DNA from: Caulobacter sp.
GTDB taxonomy: Bacteria; Pseudomonadota; Alphaproteobacteria; Caulobacterales; Caulobacteraceae
DNA: 64,000 nt
Direction of reading: 5' to 3'
Assembly: GCF_017744445.1 (NCBI RefSeq)
Contig: NZ_JAGIBH010000004.1
Coordinates: forward strand, 124,001 to 188,000
Shown here: positions 8,434 through 15,562 of the stretch, piece by piece
Layout of the letters: each line of letters starts with the position of its first letter
Numbering within the stretch: position 1 is the first letter of the stretch
Translations under genes and position numbers: made by a program
The notes under the pieces: model-generated
The model's database searches: none
What the model was told of the DNA's origin: nothing
Seen by the model: the letters and a program-made list of their open reading frames with translations, nothing else

Positions 8434-9102
8434 TTAGGCGGCCAGGCCGCGACGCCAGGTGACGCCAAAGCCGATCAGCAGGTAGACGGCCATCATCACG
8501 GGCACGGCGTCCCACAGGGTCATGACCGGCAGCAGGCCCAGCTTTCCGCCGGCCGCCCACAGGAACATCGCGCCCTGCAGGACCACGAAGCACAGCGCGC
8601 CGACCTCGGTCATGGCCTGTCGCATCAGCTCGTCGCTGCGGATCCAGACCGAGATGTTCATGGCGGTCTGTAGCAGGAACAGCGCGATCAGGCCGACCAT
8701 GGCCGCTGAACCGACCAGCGGCGGGACGGTCTCGAAGGCCGTGCTGACGGCCACCGGCGTGACCATCATGACGCCCGCCAGCAGCAGCACGACGCCGTTC
8801 TGGGCGTAGAAGAACACCTGGGCCTTCGTCGCGGGCCGGCCGCCCTCAGGGTCAAGTTGGCGGCCCAACGCCTTGCGGCTGGCGCAGACGGCCAGGACAC
8901 CAATGCCCAGGCCGACCATGAACACGCCCAGCAGGGCGGCCATCATGTCGGGCCAGGCGGGGTTCCACTCCCCGAAGTCCTTCAGCCCGCCCAGCCAGCG
9001 ACCGAACAGATAGCCCAGCGGCGCGGCGGCGATCCCGTACACGAGGGCCCGGACCAGACGGTTGGACTGGTAGGCCTTGGAAAATTGCGACACGAGGGTC
9101 AT
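8434..9102 (-). CDS. Integral membrane protein of HTH operon (six predicted helices)
   Basis: 222 aa with about six hydrophobic segments (for example ALVYGIAAAPLGYLFG, MMAALLGVFMVGLGIGVLA, VVLLLAGVMMVTPVAV, MVGLIALFLLQTAMNI, LCFVVLQGAMFLWAAG and VMMAVYLLIGFGVTW). I do not recognise a transporter or enzyme motif. It is the last gene of a four-gene operon, starting 5 bases after the stop of the small HTH regulator, which suggests a membrane sensor, stress or immunity function under that regulator. Function unknown. Confidence 0.8.
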   Translation of the reverse strand: MTLVSQFSKAYQSNRLVRALVYGIAAAPLGYLFGRWLGGLKDFGEWNPAWPDMMAALLGVFMVGLGIGVLAVCASRKALGRQLDPEGGRPATKAQVFFYAQNGVVLLLAGVMMVTPVAVSTAFETVPPLVGSAAMVGLIALFLLQTAMNISVWIRSDELMRQAMTEVGALCFVVLQGAMFLWAAGGKLGLLPVMTLWDAVPVMMAVYLLIGFGVTWRRGLAA

Positions 9103-9107
9103 GGCGA

Positions 9108-9302
9108 TCAGGCCTCGTCCTGGAAGATGGTTTCGATGGGTTGCCCGAACAGCCGGGCGATCTTGAAGGCCAGCGGCAGGCTGGGATCGTACTTGCCGGT
9201 CTCCAGCGCGTTGATCGTCTGGCGCGAGACCTGCAGCGCCTCGGCCAGGTCAGCCTGGCTCCAGTCGCGCTCGGCCCGCAGCACCTTGAGGCGGTTCTTC
9301 AC
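9108..9302 (-). CDS. Small XRE-family HTH regulator
   Basis: 64 aa, essentially a bare Cro/CI helix-turn-helix: WSQADLAEALQVSRQTINALETGKYDPS with the usual QADLAEAL / SRQTINALE pair. It starts with GTG at 9302, overlapping the previous stop (GTGA), so it is translationally coupled. Very short XRE proteins of this type (YozG-like) usually sit with membrane proteins, as here. It is the best candidate to bind the palindrome at 10171-10192 in front of the operon. Confidence 0.9.
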   Translation of the reverse strand: MKNRLKVLRAERDWSQADLAEALQVSRQTINALETGKYDPSLPLAFKIARLFGQPIETIFQDEA

Positions 9303-9700
9303 TGGTAGCGCCTCCGGACGAAGGGCTGGGCCAGGCCGAAGGAACCGCAGAACACCGGGAAGATCAGGTACAGCGGGAAGTGCGGGACGACCTCGACGTT
9401 CTCAAGGAAGCCCCAGGCCGTGCCGAATGCCATGGTGACGCCCGTGCCCCACAGCAACGACTGGACCAGCACGGTGCGCAGGAACTCGTCGGTCTCCTCC
9501 ATCAGATAGAGGCCCATCGCGGCGATCACGCCGATGATCGGAATAGCCGGCGCCACGCCCAGCAGCCACAGCAGCGGCCCGGTGGGGTGATGGCGCTCGA
9601 TGAACCACAACGATCCCATCAGCACGGCGACGTAGCCGCCCATGGCCGGAACGAAGCGGCGCAGATAGTTGCGCGCGGCGGGAGTCTGGCAGTCGCGCAT
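9299..9700 (-). CDS. Small membrane protein of HTH operon (four helices)
   Basis: 133 aa from the ATG at 9700, chosen because GAGGGAGGGGACC precedes it; an in-frame start at 9733 would overlap the upstream gene. Four hydrophobic segments are visible: FVPAMGGYVAVLMGSLWFI, LLWLLGVAPAIPIIGVIAAMGLYL, LLWGTGVTMAFGTAWGFL and LIFPVFCGSFGLA. An acidic loop LMEETDEFLR separates helices. No known family could be named. It overlaps the HTH start codon. Confidence 0.75.
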   Translation of the reverse strand: MRDCQTPAARNYLRRFVPAMGGYVAVLMGSLWFIERHHPTGPLLWLLGVAPAIPIIGVIAAMGLYLMEETDEFLRTVLVQSLLWGTGVTMAFGTAWGFLENVEVVPHFPLYLIFPVFCGSFGLAQPFVRRRYQ

Positions 9701-9711
9701 GGTCCCCTCCC

Positions 9712-10152
9712 TCAGCGCTGACGGATCAGCCACCAGCCGGCCCAGGCCAGGCCGTAACCCACGATCTGACAGATCAACAGCGCCAGCATGCCGACGAACA
9801 TCCAGCCCGCCGCCTTCAGGTCACCGTAGGCGGCCACCAGCTTCTCGGAGTCGCCCAGCAGGCCAAGCCCCAGGGCAATCAGCATCCCGCCCTGCCCGCC
9901 CCAGAACCAGGCGAACTTGTGCGCTTCGCGAGCCGCCTCGTCGATCATGCGCCAATAGATGATCGTCACGGGCACGAGCAGCACCATCAGCACGACCAGC
10001 ACGCCGCCGATCAACCACAGCGGAATTTCCCAGTGCAGCAAGGTCGCCAAGGCGAAGGCGCCGCCCACAAGCCCGCCCAGGACGAAACAGCCCGCCATGA
10101 TCCGCTGAGCGATCTCCTCCCGGCTGACCTTACGCGCTTCGATCTTTTCCAT
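9712..10152 (-). CDS. Membrane protein, first gene of HTH operon
   Basis: 146 aa. A charged N-terminal helix (EKIEARKVSREEIAQRI) is followed by four hydrophobic segments (CFVLGGLVGGAFALATLL, IPLWLIGGVLVVLMVLLVPVTIIYW, FWGGQGGMLIALGLGLL, AGWMFVGMLALLICQIVGYGLAWAGWWL). No family recognised. The gap to the next gene is 11 bases. The start codon lies 18 bases downstream of an 8+8 palindrome, the probable operator. Confidence 0.75.
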   Translation of the reverse strand: MEKIEARKVSREEIAQRIMAGCFVLGGLVGGAFALATLLHWEIPLWLIGGVLVVLMVLLVPVTIIYWRMIDEAAREAHKFAWFWGGQGGMLIALGLGLLGDSEKLVAAYGDLKAAGWMFVGMLALLICQIVGYGLAWAGWWLIRQR

Positions 10153-10170
10153 GACAAGCCACCCCGTCTA

Positions 10171-10192
10171 AATGACAAGGACATTTGTCATT
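10171..10192 (-). promoter_or_regulatory. Palindromic operator of the HTH/membrane operon
   Basis: Perfect inverted repeat AATGACAA-N6-TTGTCATT, directly upstream of the operon start codon at 10152. Further TGTCA half-sites follow at about 10205-10232. The dyad suits a dimer of the 64-aa XRE regulator encoded within the operon, so autoregulation is inferred. Confidence 0.65.
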
Positions 10193-10267
10193 CACGAGCA
10201 CACCATGTCAAGCATGGTTGTCATTTTGTCAGGCAGTATCGACTAAAGGACGGAGAAGCTTGACGTT

Positions 10268-10564
10268 TCAGGCGGCTTTGCGGCCCAGGAACGGATCGAC
10301 CGACAGCGACTCGCCGGTGACGCCGCGCCAGTGGACGGCCTCCAAGCGCTTGAGGGCGCGGCCCAGCATGCCGGGGCGCGGGCGACTGACGACTTCCCAG
10401 CCGTAGCGCGAGAACCGGTCGCCGAAGTCGGACCAGCGGATCACGCGGCCTTCGCCGTCCTGGCGCCAGACGGCCTTGTCGCAGCCGGGAATACGCGCGC
10501 ACCGCTCCCAGGCCTCGACGCGGCCTTGCAGGATCAGGAACGGGTCTTGAGCAGTACGGGCCAT
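10268..10564 (-). CDS. Hypothetical protein, 98 aa
   Basis: Start at the ATG at 10564 because an AGGAGGC-like element (CGGAGGCCC) is just upstream; a longer frame to 10693 exists but has no such signal. The protein is basic and Trp/Arg-rich (WERCARIPGCDKAVWRQDGEGRVIRWSD in part, later YGWEVVSRPRPG), without signal peptide or membrane segment. Two Cys sit near the N-terminus (ERCARIPGCD). No family recognised; cytosolic. Upstream on the same strand lies the second TraB/GumN gene, 142 bases away. Confidence 0.65.
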   Translation of the reverse strand: MARTAQDPFLILQGRVEAWERCARIPGCDKAVWRQDGEGRVIRWSDFGDRFSRYGWEVVSRPRPGMLGRALKRLEAVHWRGVTGESLSVDPFLGRKAA

Positions 10565-10706
10565 CGGGGCCTCCGTGGGAACTCGATTTGCCCTCGGCGA
10601 GACTGAGTCGCGCCTCACGAGGACAGGCACTAGGATTTGTGTAACTGCACCGACTGTCCACCAGATCTGGTGCGGCGGGTTGCCGCGCGACACGGCCTGC
10701 GACAGC

Positions 10707-11597
10707 TTACTGGATGCGTCTGACGGCGTAGCCGCGGGCTTTCATCAGGGCCGGAAGCCCCTCGCCGCCCGCCATGTGCAGGGCCCCGACGACGACCAGC
10801 TCCGCGCCCTCGCCCTGCCGCATCTCGGCATCGAGACGATCGGCCCAGGCCAGGTTGCGGCGCTTGAGCAGGGCGTCATAGAGCGCCGGGCGATCGGTCT
10901 TCATGCGATCGACCAGGCGGCTGCCCAGCCGGTTCATGTCGCCGGCCAGCCAGGCGCGCTCCAGCGCGACGCCGTCTCGCGGCGGGGTCAGCTGCTCGCG
11001 GGCGACGTCGTCCAGGTAGTCGAGCTCGGCCTGCTCGGGCAGGTCGGCGAAGATGCGCAGTTGCTGCTCGAACGTCTCGAAGGTCGAGATCGGCTTGTCG
11101 GCCGTCTTGGCGCGCTGGGTCGTGGCCTGGTCGACGCCGCTGGCGACCTCGCCGCCTTGCCGCGTCATCGGCGCGACCGACAGCATCATCGCCGCCGCCC
11201 AGGGGCGCAGGCGCTCGACGCGCTCCAGCGGCACGCCGTCGCGATCCAGCACCGGCCGCAAGGTGGCCAGGGCCGTCGGCGACAGCTTCTGGGTCAGGGA
11301 GCGATCGGCGTCGACGCCATAGCGGTCGACCAGGGCCTTCACCTCAGCGGGCGGCAGGTCGGCGCGGGTCTCGAACCAGACGCGGTCGGCGACGGCATAG
11401 GCGTGGTCGAAGGCCCGGGTGCGCCAGCGCACGTCCGGACGCAGCACGTGCATCGAGCCGAACAGGTAGACGACGGAGTCCCTGTCGCGGACTTCCCACA
11501 TCGCCGGAGCGGCATTGGCGACGCCAACACCGGCCATCCAAACGAGACCCGCCGCGATCGCCCCGCGCGACAGACGCCTCACTACGCCACGAAACAT
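10707..11597 (-). CDS. Exported TraB/GumN family protein (copy 2)
   Basis: 296 aa with a signal peptide (cleavage near VANA-AP). It carries the same signatures as the gene at 6520-7398: VYLFGSMHVLRPDVRWR near the N-terminus and LVVVGALHMAGGEGLPAL at the C-terminus. The His of the first motif and the His of the last are kept. It therefore looks active in the same sense as its paralogue, whatever that activity is. It lies downstream of dcd on the same strand, separated by 100 bases that contain two GANTC sites (11639-11643 and 11680-11684). Confidence 0.85.
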   Translation of the reverse strand: MFRGVVRRLSRGAIAAGLVWMAGVGVANAAPAMWEVRDRDSVVYLFGSMHVLRPDVRWRTRAFDHAYAVADRVWFETRADLPPAEVKALVDRYGVDADRSLTQKLSPTALATLRPVLDRDGVPLERVERLRPWAAAMMLSVAPMTRQGGEVASGVDQATTQRAKTADKPISTFETFEQQLRIFADLPEQAELDYLDDVAREQLTPPRDGVALERAWLAGDMNRLGSRLVDRMKTDRPALYDALLKRRNLAWADRLDAEMRQGEGAELVVVGALHMAGGEGLPALMKARGYAVRRIQ

Positions 11598-11697
11598 CTC
11601 TTAAAGGCCCGACCTAAACGAGGCCCTCAGATAAGCGCGAGTCTCCTAAACACGGAGCTTAACGCCGCCGCGACATAACGACTCAGCCCAGTGACGC

Positions 11698-12723
11698 TTA
11701 AGACCAGGCCTTGAAATGCTTGGACAACTTCAGGCCCTGGCGCTGGTAGTGCGACCCACCCTCGCCATAAAGGCGCACCGGCCGCGAGGTCAGGGGTTCA
11801 TAGACCAGCCGCGCGACGGTCTGGCCGTCCTCCAGCAGGAATGGCGTCTCGTGGCTGCGCACTTCCAGCACGCCCTTGGAGCCGACCGCCGCCGCCTCTT
11901 CGGTGCCGAAGCCCGGATCGAAGAAGCCGGCATAGTGGACGCGGAACTCGCCGACCGACGGATCGATCGGGGTCATCTCGGCCGCTTCCAGCACCGGAAT
12001 CTCGATGTCGTCCTTGGAGGCCAGGATGTAGAACTCGCCCGGATCCAGCAGCAGCTCGCCATGGCGGGCCTCCAGCGGCTCCCAGTAGTCGCGCGGGTCG
12101 TGGCCGTCCTCGTGGTCCAGGTCGACGACGCCGGCGTGGCGACGACCGCGGAAGCCGACGACACCCGTGTCCGAGGTCAGGTCGACGCCGACGCTGCGGG
12201 TGGCCAGCTTGGCCGGCTCGCCGCGCTTGAGGCGCAGCTGGTTCAGGCGCGTGCCGGCCCGGACCAGCACCGAGAAGGTCTGCGGCGCGATCTCGATATA
12301 GAGCGGACCGGTATAGCCGGCGTCGACATCGTCGAAGGCGCGGCTGTGGTCGGTCAGCAGGCGGACGAAGACGTCCACCCGACCCGTCGAGCTCTTGGGA
12401 TTGCCCCGCGCCGACACCGTCATGGGCAGGGCCAGGCGCTCCTGGATCTCGGCGATATAGACGCAGCCCTTCTCCAGCACCGCGCCCTTGGTCAAATCGA
12501 GCTCGTGCATGGCCACGTCCTTCAGGCGCTCAGGCACCTTGCGGTGCAGGCCCGGCAGGAACGAGGCGCGGATCCGCCAGGCGCGCGCGCCCAGGCGCAG
12601 GTCCAGGCTGGCGGGCTGCACCTGATCGACGTCAAACGGCGTGGCTGAGGTGATCGCCTCTTGGACGATCAGGTCTTCGATATTCTGGCAGGGCAGAATC
12701 CCTGCGGCGTGGGCGTCGGTCAT
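11698..12723 (-). CDS. dcd: 2'-deoxycytidine 5'-triphosphate deaminase, long two-domain form
   Basis: 341 aa from the ATG at 12723, nearly twice the length of E. coli Dcd. The first half has the active-site signatures (VQPASLDLRLG, then NPKSSTGRVDVF corresponding to RSSLGR, then YTGPLYIEI). The second half repeats the fold (LLLDPGEFYILAS, GFFDPGFG, GVLEVRSHETPFLLEDGQTV) but lacks the Ser-Ser-x-Gly-Arg motif. So one catalytic and one degenerate dUTPase-like fold appear fused, as known for many alphaproteobacterial Dcd proteins. It deaminates dCTP to dUTP for thymidylate supply. Divergent from metZ. Confidence 0.9.
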   Translation of the reverse strand: MTDAHAAGILPCQNIEDLIVQEAITSATPFDVDQVQPASLDLRLGARAWRIRASFLPGLHRKVPERLKDVAMHELDLTKGAVLEKGCVYIAEIQERLALPMTVSARGNPKSSTGRVDVFVRLLTDHSRAFDDVDAGYTGPLYIEIAPQTFSVLVRAGTRLNQLRLKRGEPAKLATRSVGVDLTSDTGVVGFRGRRHAGVVDLDHEDGHDPRDYWEPLEARHGELLLDPGEFYILASKDDIEIPVLEAAEMTPIDPSVGEFRVHYAGFFDPGFGTEEAAAVGSKGVLEVRSHETPFLLEDGQTVARLVYEPLTSRPVRLYGEGGSHYQRQGLKLSKHFKAWS

Positions 12724-12777
12724 CGGCGCGACACTCGCCAAACCTCGCCCCAAAGGCAAGGTAAGACCGTGGCAAGC

Positions 12778-12812
12778 TCGCCCGTGACAATGTGTTTTTC
12801 GCCCGTGACAAT
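12778..12812. repeat. Tandem 14-bp direct repeat in dcd-metZ promoter region
   Basis: TCGCCCGTGACAAT occurs at 12778-12791 and again at 12799-12812, start-to-start 21 bp (two helical turns). The 181-base space between dcd and metZ holds little else recognisable; no SAM riboswitch core was found. Possible tandem binding site. Confidence 0.55.
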
Positions 12813-12904
12813 TCTCCGGTCGCGGATGGGGCGTTCATGCTTGACCAGGACCCCCTCCCCGCTCCTTATGCCGGCGGTTTTACGCGTAAGATGAGGCAAG
12901 GCCC

Positions 12905-14089
12905 GTGGCCGAGGATCCAAAAGACTGGAACGTCGCGACGAAGCTCATTCGTGGGGGCCTCGCGCGTTCGCAGTTCATGGAGACCGCCGAGGCGCTCTAT
13001 CTGACGCAGGGCTTCACCTATGACAGCGCCGAGGGCGCCGACCGCCGCTTCGCCGGCGAGGACCCCGGCTTCGTCTATTCGCGGTTCAACAATCCGACCG
13101 TGAAGATGTTCGAGGACCGCCTGGCCCTGCTGGAAGGCGCGGAAGTCTGCCGCGCCCAGGCGACCGGCATGGCCTCAATCCACGCCGCCCTGATGGGCCT
13201 GGTCCGCGCTGGCGACCACGTGGTGGCCGGCCGCGCGCTGTTCGGCTCGTGCCGCTGGATCGTCAGCGAGTGGCTGCCGCGCTTCGGCGTCGAGACCACC
13301 TTTGTCGACGCCACCGACATCCGTGAGTGGGAAGCGGCCATCCGTCCCAACACCAAGGCGGTGCTGATCGAGACGCCCTCGAACCCCGTGCTCGAAATCA
13401 CCGACATCCGCGCGGTGTCGGAGCTGGCCCACGCGGTCGGCGCCAAGGTCATCGTCGACAACGTCTTCGCCACCCCGATCTTCCAGAAGCCGCTGGAGCT
13501 GGGCGCCGACGTGGTCGTCTATTCGGCCACCAAGCACATCGACGGCCAGGGCCGCGTGCTGGGCGGGGCCATCCTGACCAGCGAGGCGATCAACGAGGAG
13601 TTCTACCGCGACAGCCTGCGCCACACCGGCCCGTCGCTGTCGCCGTTCAACGCCTGGATCATGGTCAAGGGCCTGGAGACGCTGGACCTGCGCGTGCGCC
13701 GCCAGACCGACAGCGCCTTTGCCCTGGCCAACACCATGGCCGAGCACAAGAAGGTGCAGAAGGTCCTCTACCCCTTCCGCCCCGACCATCCGGGCCACAA
13801 CGTCGCCAAGTCGCAGATGACCGGCGGCGGCACCGTGATCGCCCTGGACCTGGGCTCGCGCGAAGCGGCCTTCAAGTTCCTGAACGCCCTGGAGATCGTC
13901 GACATCTCCAATAACCTGGGCGACGCGAAATCCATGGCGACCCACCCGCCGACCACGACGCACCGCTCGGTGCCCGAGGAGCAACGTCCGATGCTAGGCG
14001 TTACCGAGGGCGGCGTGCGCCTGTCGGTGGGCCTGGAAAGCGTCGAAGACCTCAAGCGGGATGTGATCCGTGCGCTCGATCAGGCGTGA
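12905..14089 (+). CDS. metZ: O-succinylhomoserine sulfhydrylase
   Basis: 394 aa starting at GTG 12905 with GAGGCAAGG just upstream. It belongs to the Cys/Met metabolism PLP family. The PLP lysine is Lys210 in YSATKHIDGQ; SRFNNPTVKMFEDRL and QATGMASIHAAL are the usual cofactor-binding segments; ETPSNPVLEITDI and the late THRSVPEEQR are conserved too. It makes homocysteine from O-succinylhomoserine and sulfide in methionine biosynthesis. apaG follows 13 bases later in the same direction. MetZ is favoured over MetB or cystathionine lyase on overall sequence resemblance to alphaproteobacterial MetZ. Confidence 0.9.
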   Translation: MAEDPKDWNVATKLIRGGLARSQFMETAEALYLTQGFTYDSAEGADRRFAGEDPGFVYSRFNNPTVKMFEDRLALLEGAEVCRAQATGMASIHAALMGLVRAGDHVVAGRALFGSCRWIVSEWLPRFGVETTFVDATDIREWEAAIRPNTKAVLIETPSNPVLEITDIRAVSELAHAVGAKVIVDNVFATPIFQKPLELGADVVVYSATKHIDGQGRVLGGAILTSEAINEEFYRDSLRHTGPSLSPFNAWIMVKGLETLDLRVRRQTDSAFALANTMAEHKKVQKVLYPFRPDHPGHNVAKSQMTGGGTVIALDLGSREAAFKFLNALEIVDISNNLGDAKSMATHPPTTTHRSVPEEQRPMLGVTEGGVRLSVGLESVEDLKRDVIRALDQA

Positions 14090-14102
14090 AACCTCTCCCC
14101 CG

Positions 14103-14534
14103 ATGCAGCGCATGCGTCGACGTCGCGGCCAGGACGGCGCGGCCTATGAAGCGCGCACGCGCGACATCGTCGTGCGCGTCTTCCCGATCTACGCTGCCAA
14201 GGAATCCTCGCCCGAGCAGGGCCTGTACCTCTGGTCCTACACGGTCGAGATCGAGAACCACGGCGTCGAGACCGTGACCCTGGTCTCGCGCCGCTGGACG
14301 ATCGTCGACGCCTTCAACCGCGTGAACGACGTCGAGGGCTCGGGCGTGGTCGGCGAGCAGCCGGAGCTGAAGCCCCGCGAGGCCTTCCGCTACGTCTCCA
14401 ACTGCCCCCTGCCCACCCCGTCGGGCGCGATGAAGGGCAGCTACGCCATGGTCACCGACGAGGGCGAACTTTTCGACGTCGAGATCCCGGAGTTCTCGCT
14501 GCACCTGCCCGGCGCGGCGGCGAAGCTGAACTAG
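14103..14534 (+). CDS. apaG: ApaG domain protein
   Basis: 143 aa from the ATG at 14103; an in-frame GTG at 14070 would overlap the end of metZ. The ApaG fibronectin-like beta-sandwich is clear: YEARTRDIVVRVFPIYA, LWSYTVEIENHG, LVSRRWTIVDAFNRV, VVGEQPELKPREAFRYVS and a final FDVEIPEFSLHLPGA. E. coli ApaG is linked to Mg/Co resistance and diadenosine tetraphosphate binding has been reported; the true role is unsettled. The basic N-terminus MQRMRRRRGQ may be partly non-native if the start lies downstream. Probably co-transcribed with metZ. Confidence 0.85.
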   Translation: MQRMRRRRGQDGAAYEARTRDIVVRVFPIYAAKESSPEQGLYLWSYTVEIENHGVETVTLVSRRWTIVDAFNRVNDVEGSGVVGEQPELKPREAFRYVSNCPLPTPSGAMKGSYAMVTDEGELFDVEIPEFSLHLPGAAAKLN

Positions 14535-14553
14535 GCTTCCATCCGACGGAAAC

Positions 14554-14588
14554 AAAAAAGCCGGCGCTCTTTCGGGCGCCGGCTTTCT
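14554..14588. terminator. Bidirectional terminator between apaG and hslO
   Basis: 9-bp perfect stem AGCCGGCGC/GCGCCGGCT at 14559-14584, with AAAAAA on the left flank and a T-rich right flank, between two convergent stop codons. Confidence 0.85.
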
Positions 14589-14605
14589 GCGTTCCGGGAC
14601 CTGGA

Positions 14606-15517
14606 TCAGGCCGCCGCCGGGGGATCCAGCTTGTAGACGCGCGAGCAGTACTCGCAGGTCACGTGGATCTTGCCGTCGGGCTCGACCATGTCGGCCACTT
14701 CCTCGGCCGAGAACGAGTCCATCACCACGCCGATCCGCTCGTCCGAGCAGCGGCAGAAGGCGCGCAGCGGCTTTTCCTCCAACAGGCGCACGCCGTCCTC
14801 ATTGAACAGGCGCCACAGCAGGGTCGGGGTCGAGATGGTCGGGTCGATCAGCTCGTCCTCGCCGGTTGTCTCGAACAGGGCCTGCACGTGGGTCCAGGCG
14901 TCCTGGGTGTCGCCGCGCGCGGCGTCGCCCGCGATAACCTGGATCAAGATGCCACCGGCGCGCCACTTGGGGCCCTCGCCCGTGTCAACCTGGCCGACGG
15001 CCAGACGCACGCGGGTCGGGGTCTGCTCCGACTGCTGGAAGTACTGCTCGGCGCACAGGGCCAGGGTCTCGCCCTCGATCGGCGTGACACCCTGATAGCG
15101 CTCCATGTCGGCGCCCTGGTCCAGGGTCATGATGAACACGCCGCCGCCCAGCAGGGTCTTGGCGCCCGGACGCGTGAAGCCTTCCGAAGCCTTGGCCACC
15201 TCTTCCGGGTCGAACCGGCAATAGCCGCGCAGGCCGCCGCTGGTGTCGTAGTCGACCACGACATAGCGCACCGGGCCGTCGCCCTGGGCCTGGACGATCA
15301 GGCGGCCTTCGAACTTCAGGCTGGAGCCGACCAGGGCCGCCAGCGCGCAGGCTTCGCCCAGCAGGTTGGCGACCGCCTCGGGATAGTCGTGACGGGTCAG
15401 CACCTCGTCCACGGCGTCGCCGAGACGGACCATGCGGCCGCGCACGGGCAGGCCTTCGATCTGGAACGCGGAAACGACGTCGTCGAGGACGCCGGTATTG
15501 GGAGCGATGTCGGTCAT
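14606..15517 (-). CDS. hslO: Hsp33 redox-regulated chaperone
   Basis: 303 aa, normal length. The C-terminal zinc switch is complete: Cys255-x-Cys257 (FCRCSDERI) and Cys288-x-x-Cys291 (CEYCSRVY). The N-terminal domain has the usual VRYVVVDYDTSGGLRGY segment. Under oxidative unfolding the cysteines form disulfides, zinc leaves and the protein holds unfolded clients. In many alphaproteobacteria hslO follows argF directly; here an SGNH hydrolase gene and a repeat element separate them. Confidence 0.95.
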   Translation of the reverse strand: MTDIAPNTGVLDDVVSAFQIEGLPVRGRMVRLGDAVDEVLTRHDYPEAVANLLGEACALAALVGSSLKFEGRLIVQAQGDGPVRYVVVDYDTSGGLRGYCRFDPEEVAKASEGFTRPGAKTLLGGGVFIMTLDQGADMERYQGVTPIEGETLALCAEQYFQQSEQTPTRVRLAVGQVDTGEGPKWRAGGILIQVIAGDAARGDTQDAWTHVQALFETTGEDELIDPTISTPTLLWRLFNEDGVRLLEEKPLRAFCRCSDERIGVVMDSFSAEEVADMVEPDGKIHVTCEYCSRVYKLDPPAAA

Positions 15518-15562
15518 GGGGAGGCTAGATAGGCCGTTTGGCGAAAATTGCGAGGGGGCCCG

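Noticed and set aside
12813..12904. Possible SAM-II riboswitch upstream of metZ
   Set aside because: I looked for the SAM-II core and pseudoknot pattern and did not find it; only a direct repeat is visible further upstream.
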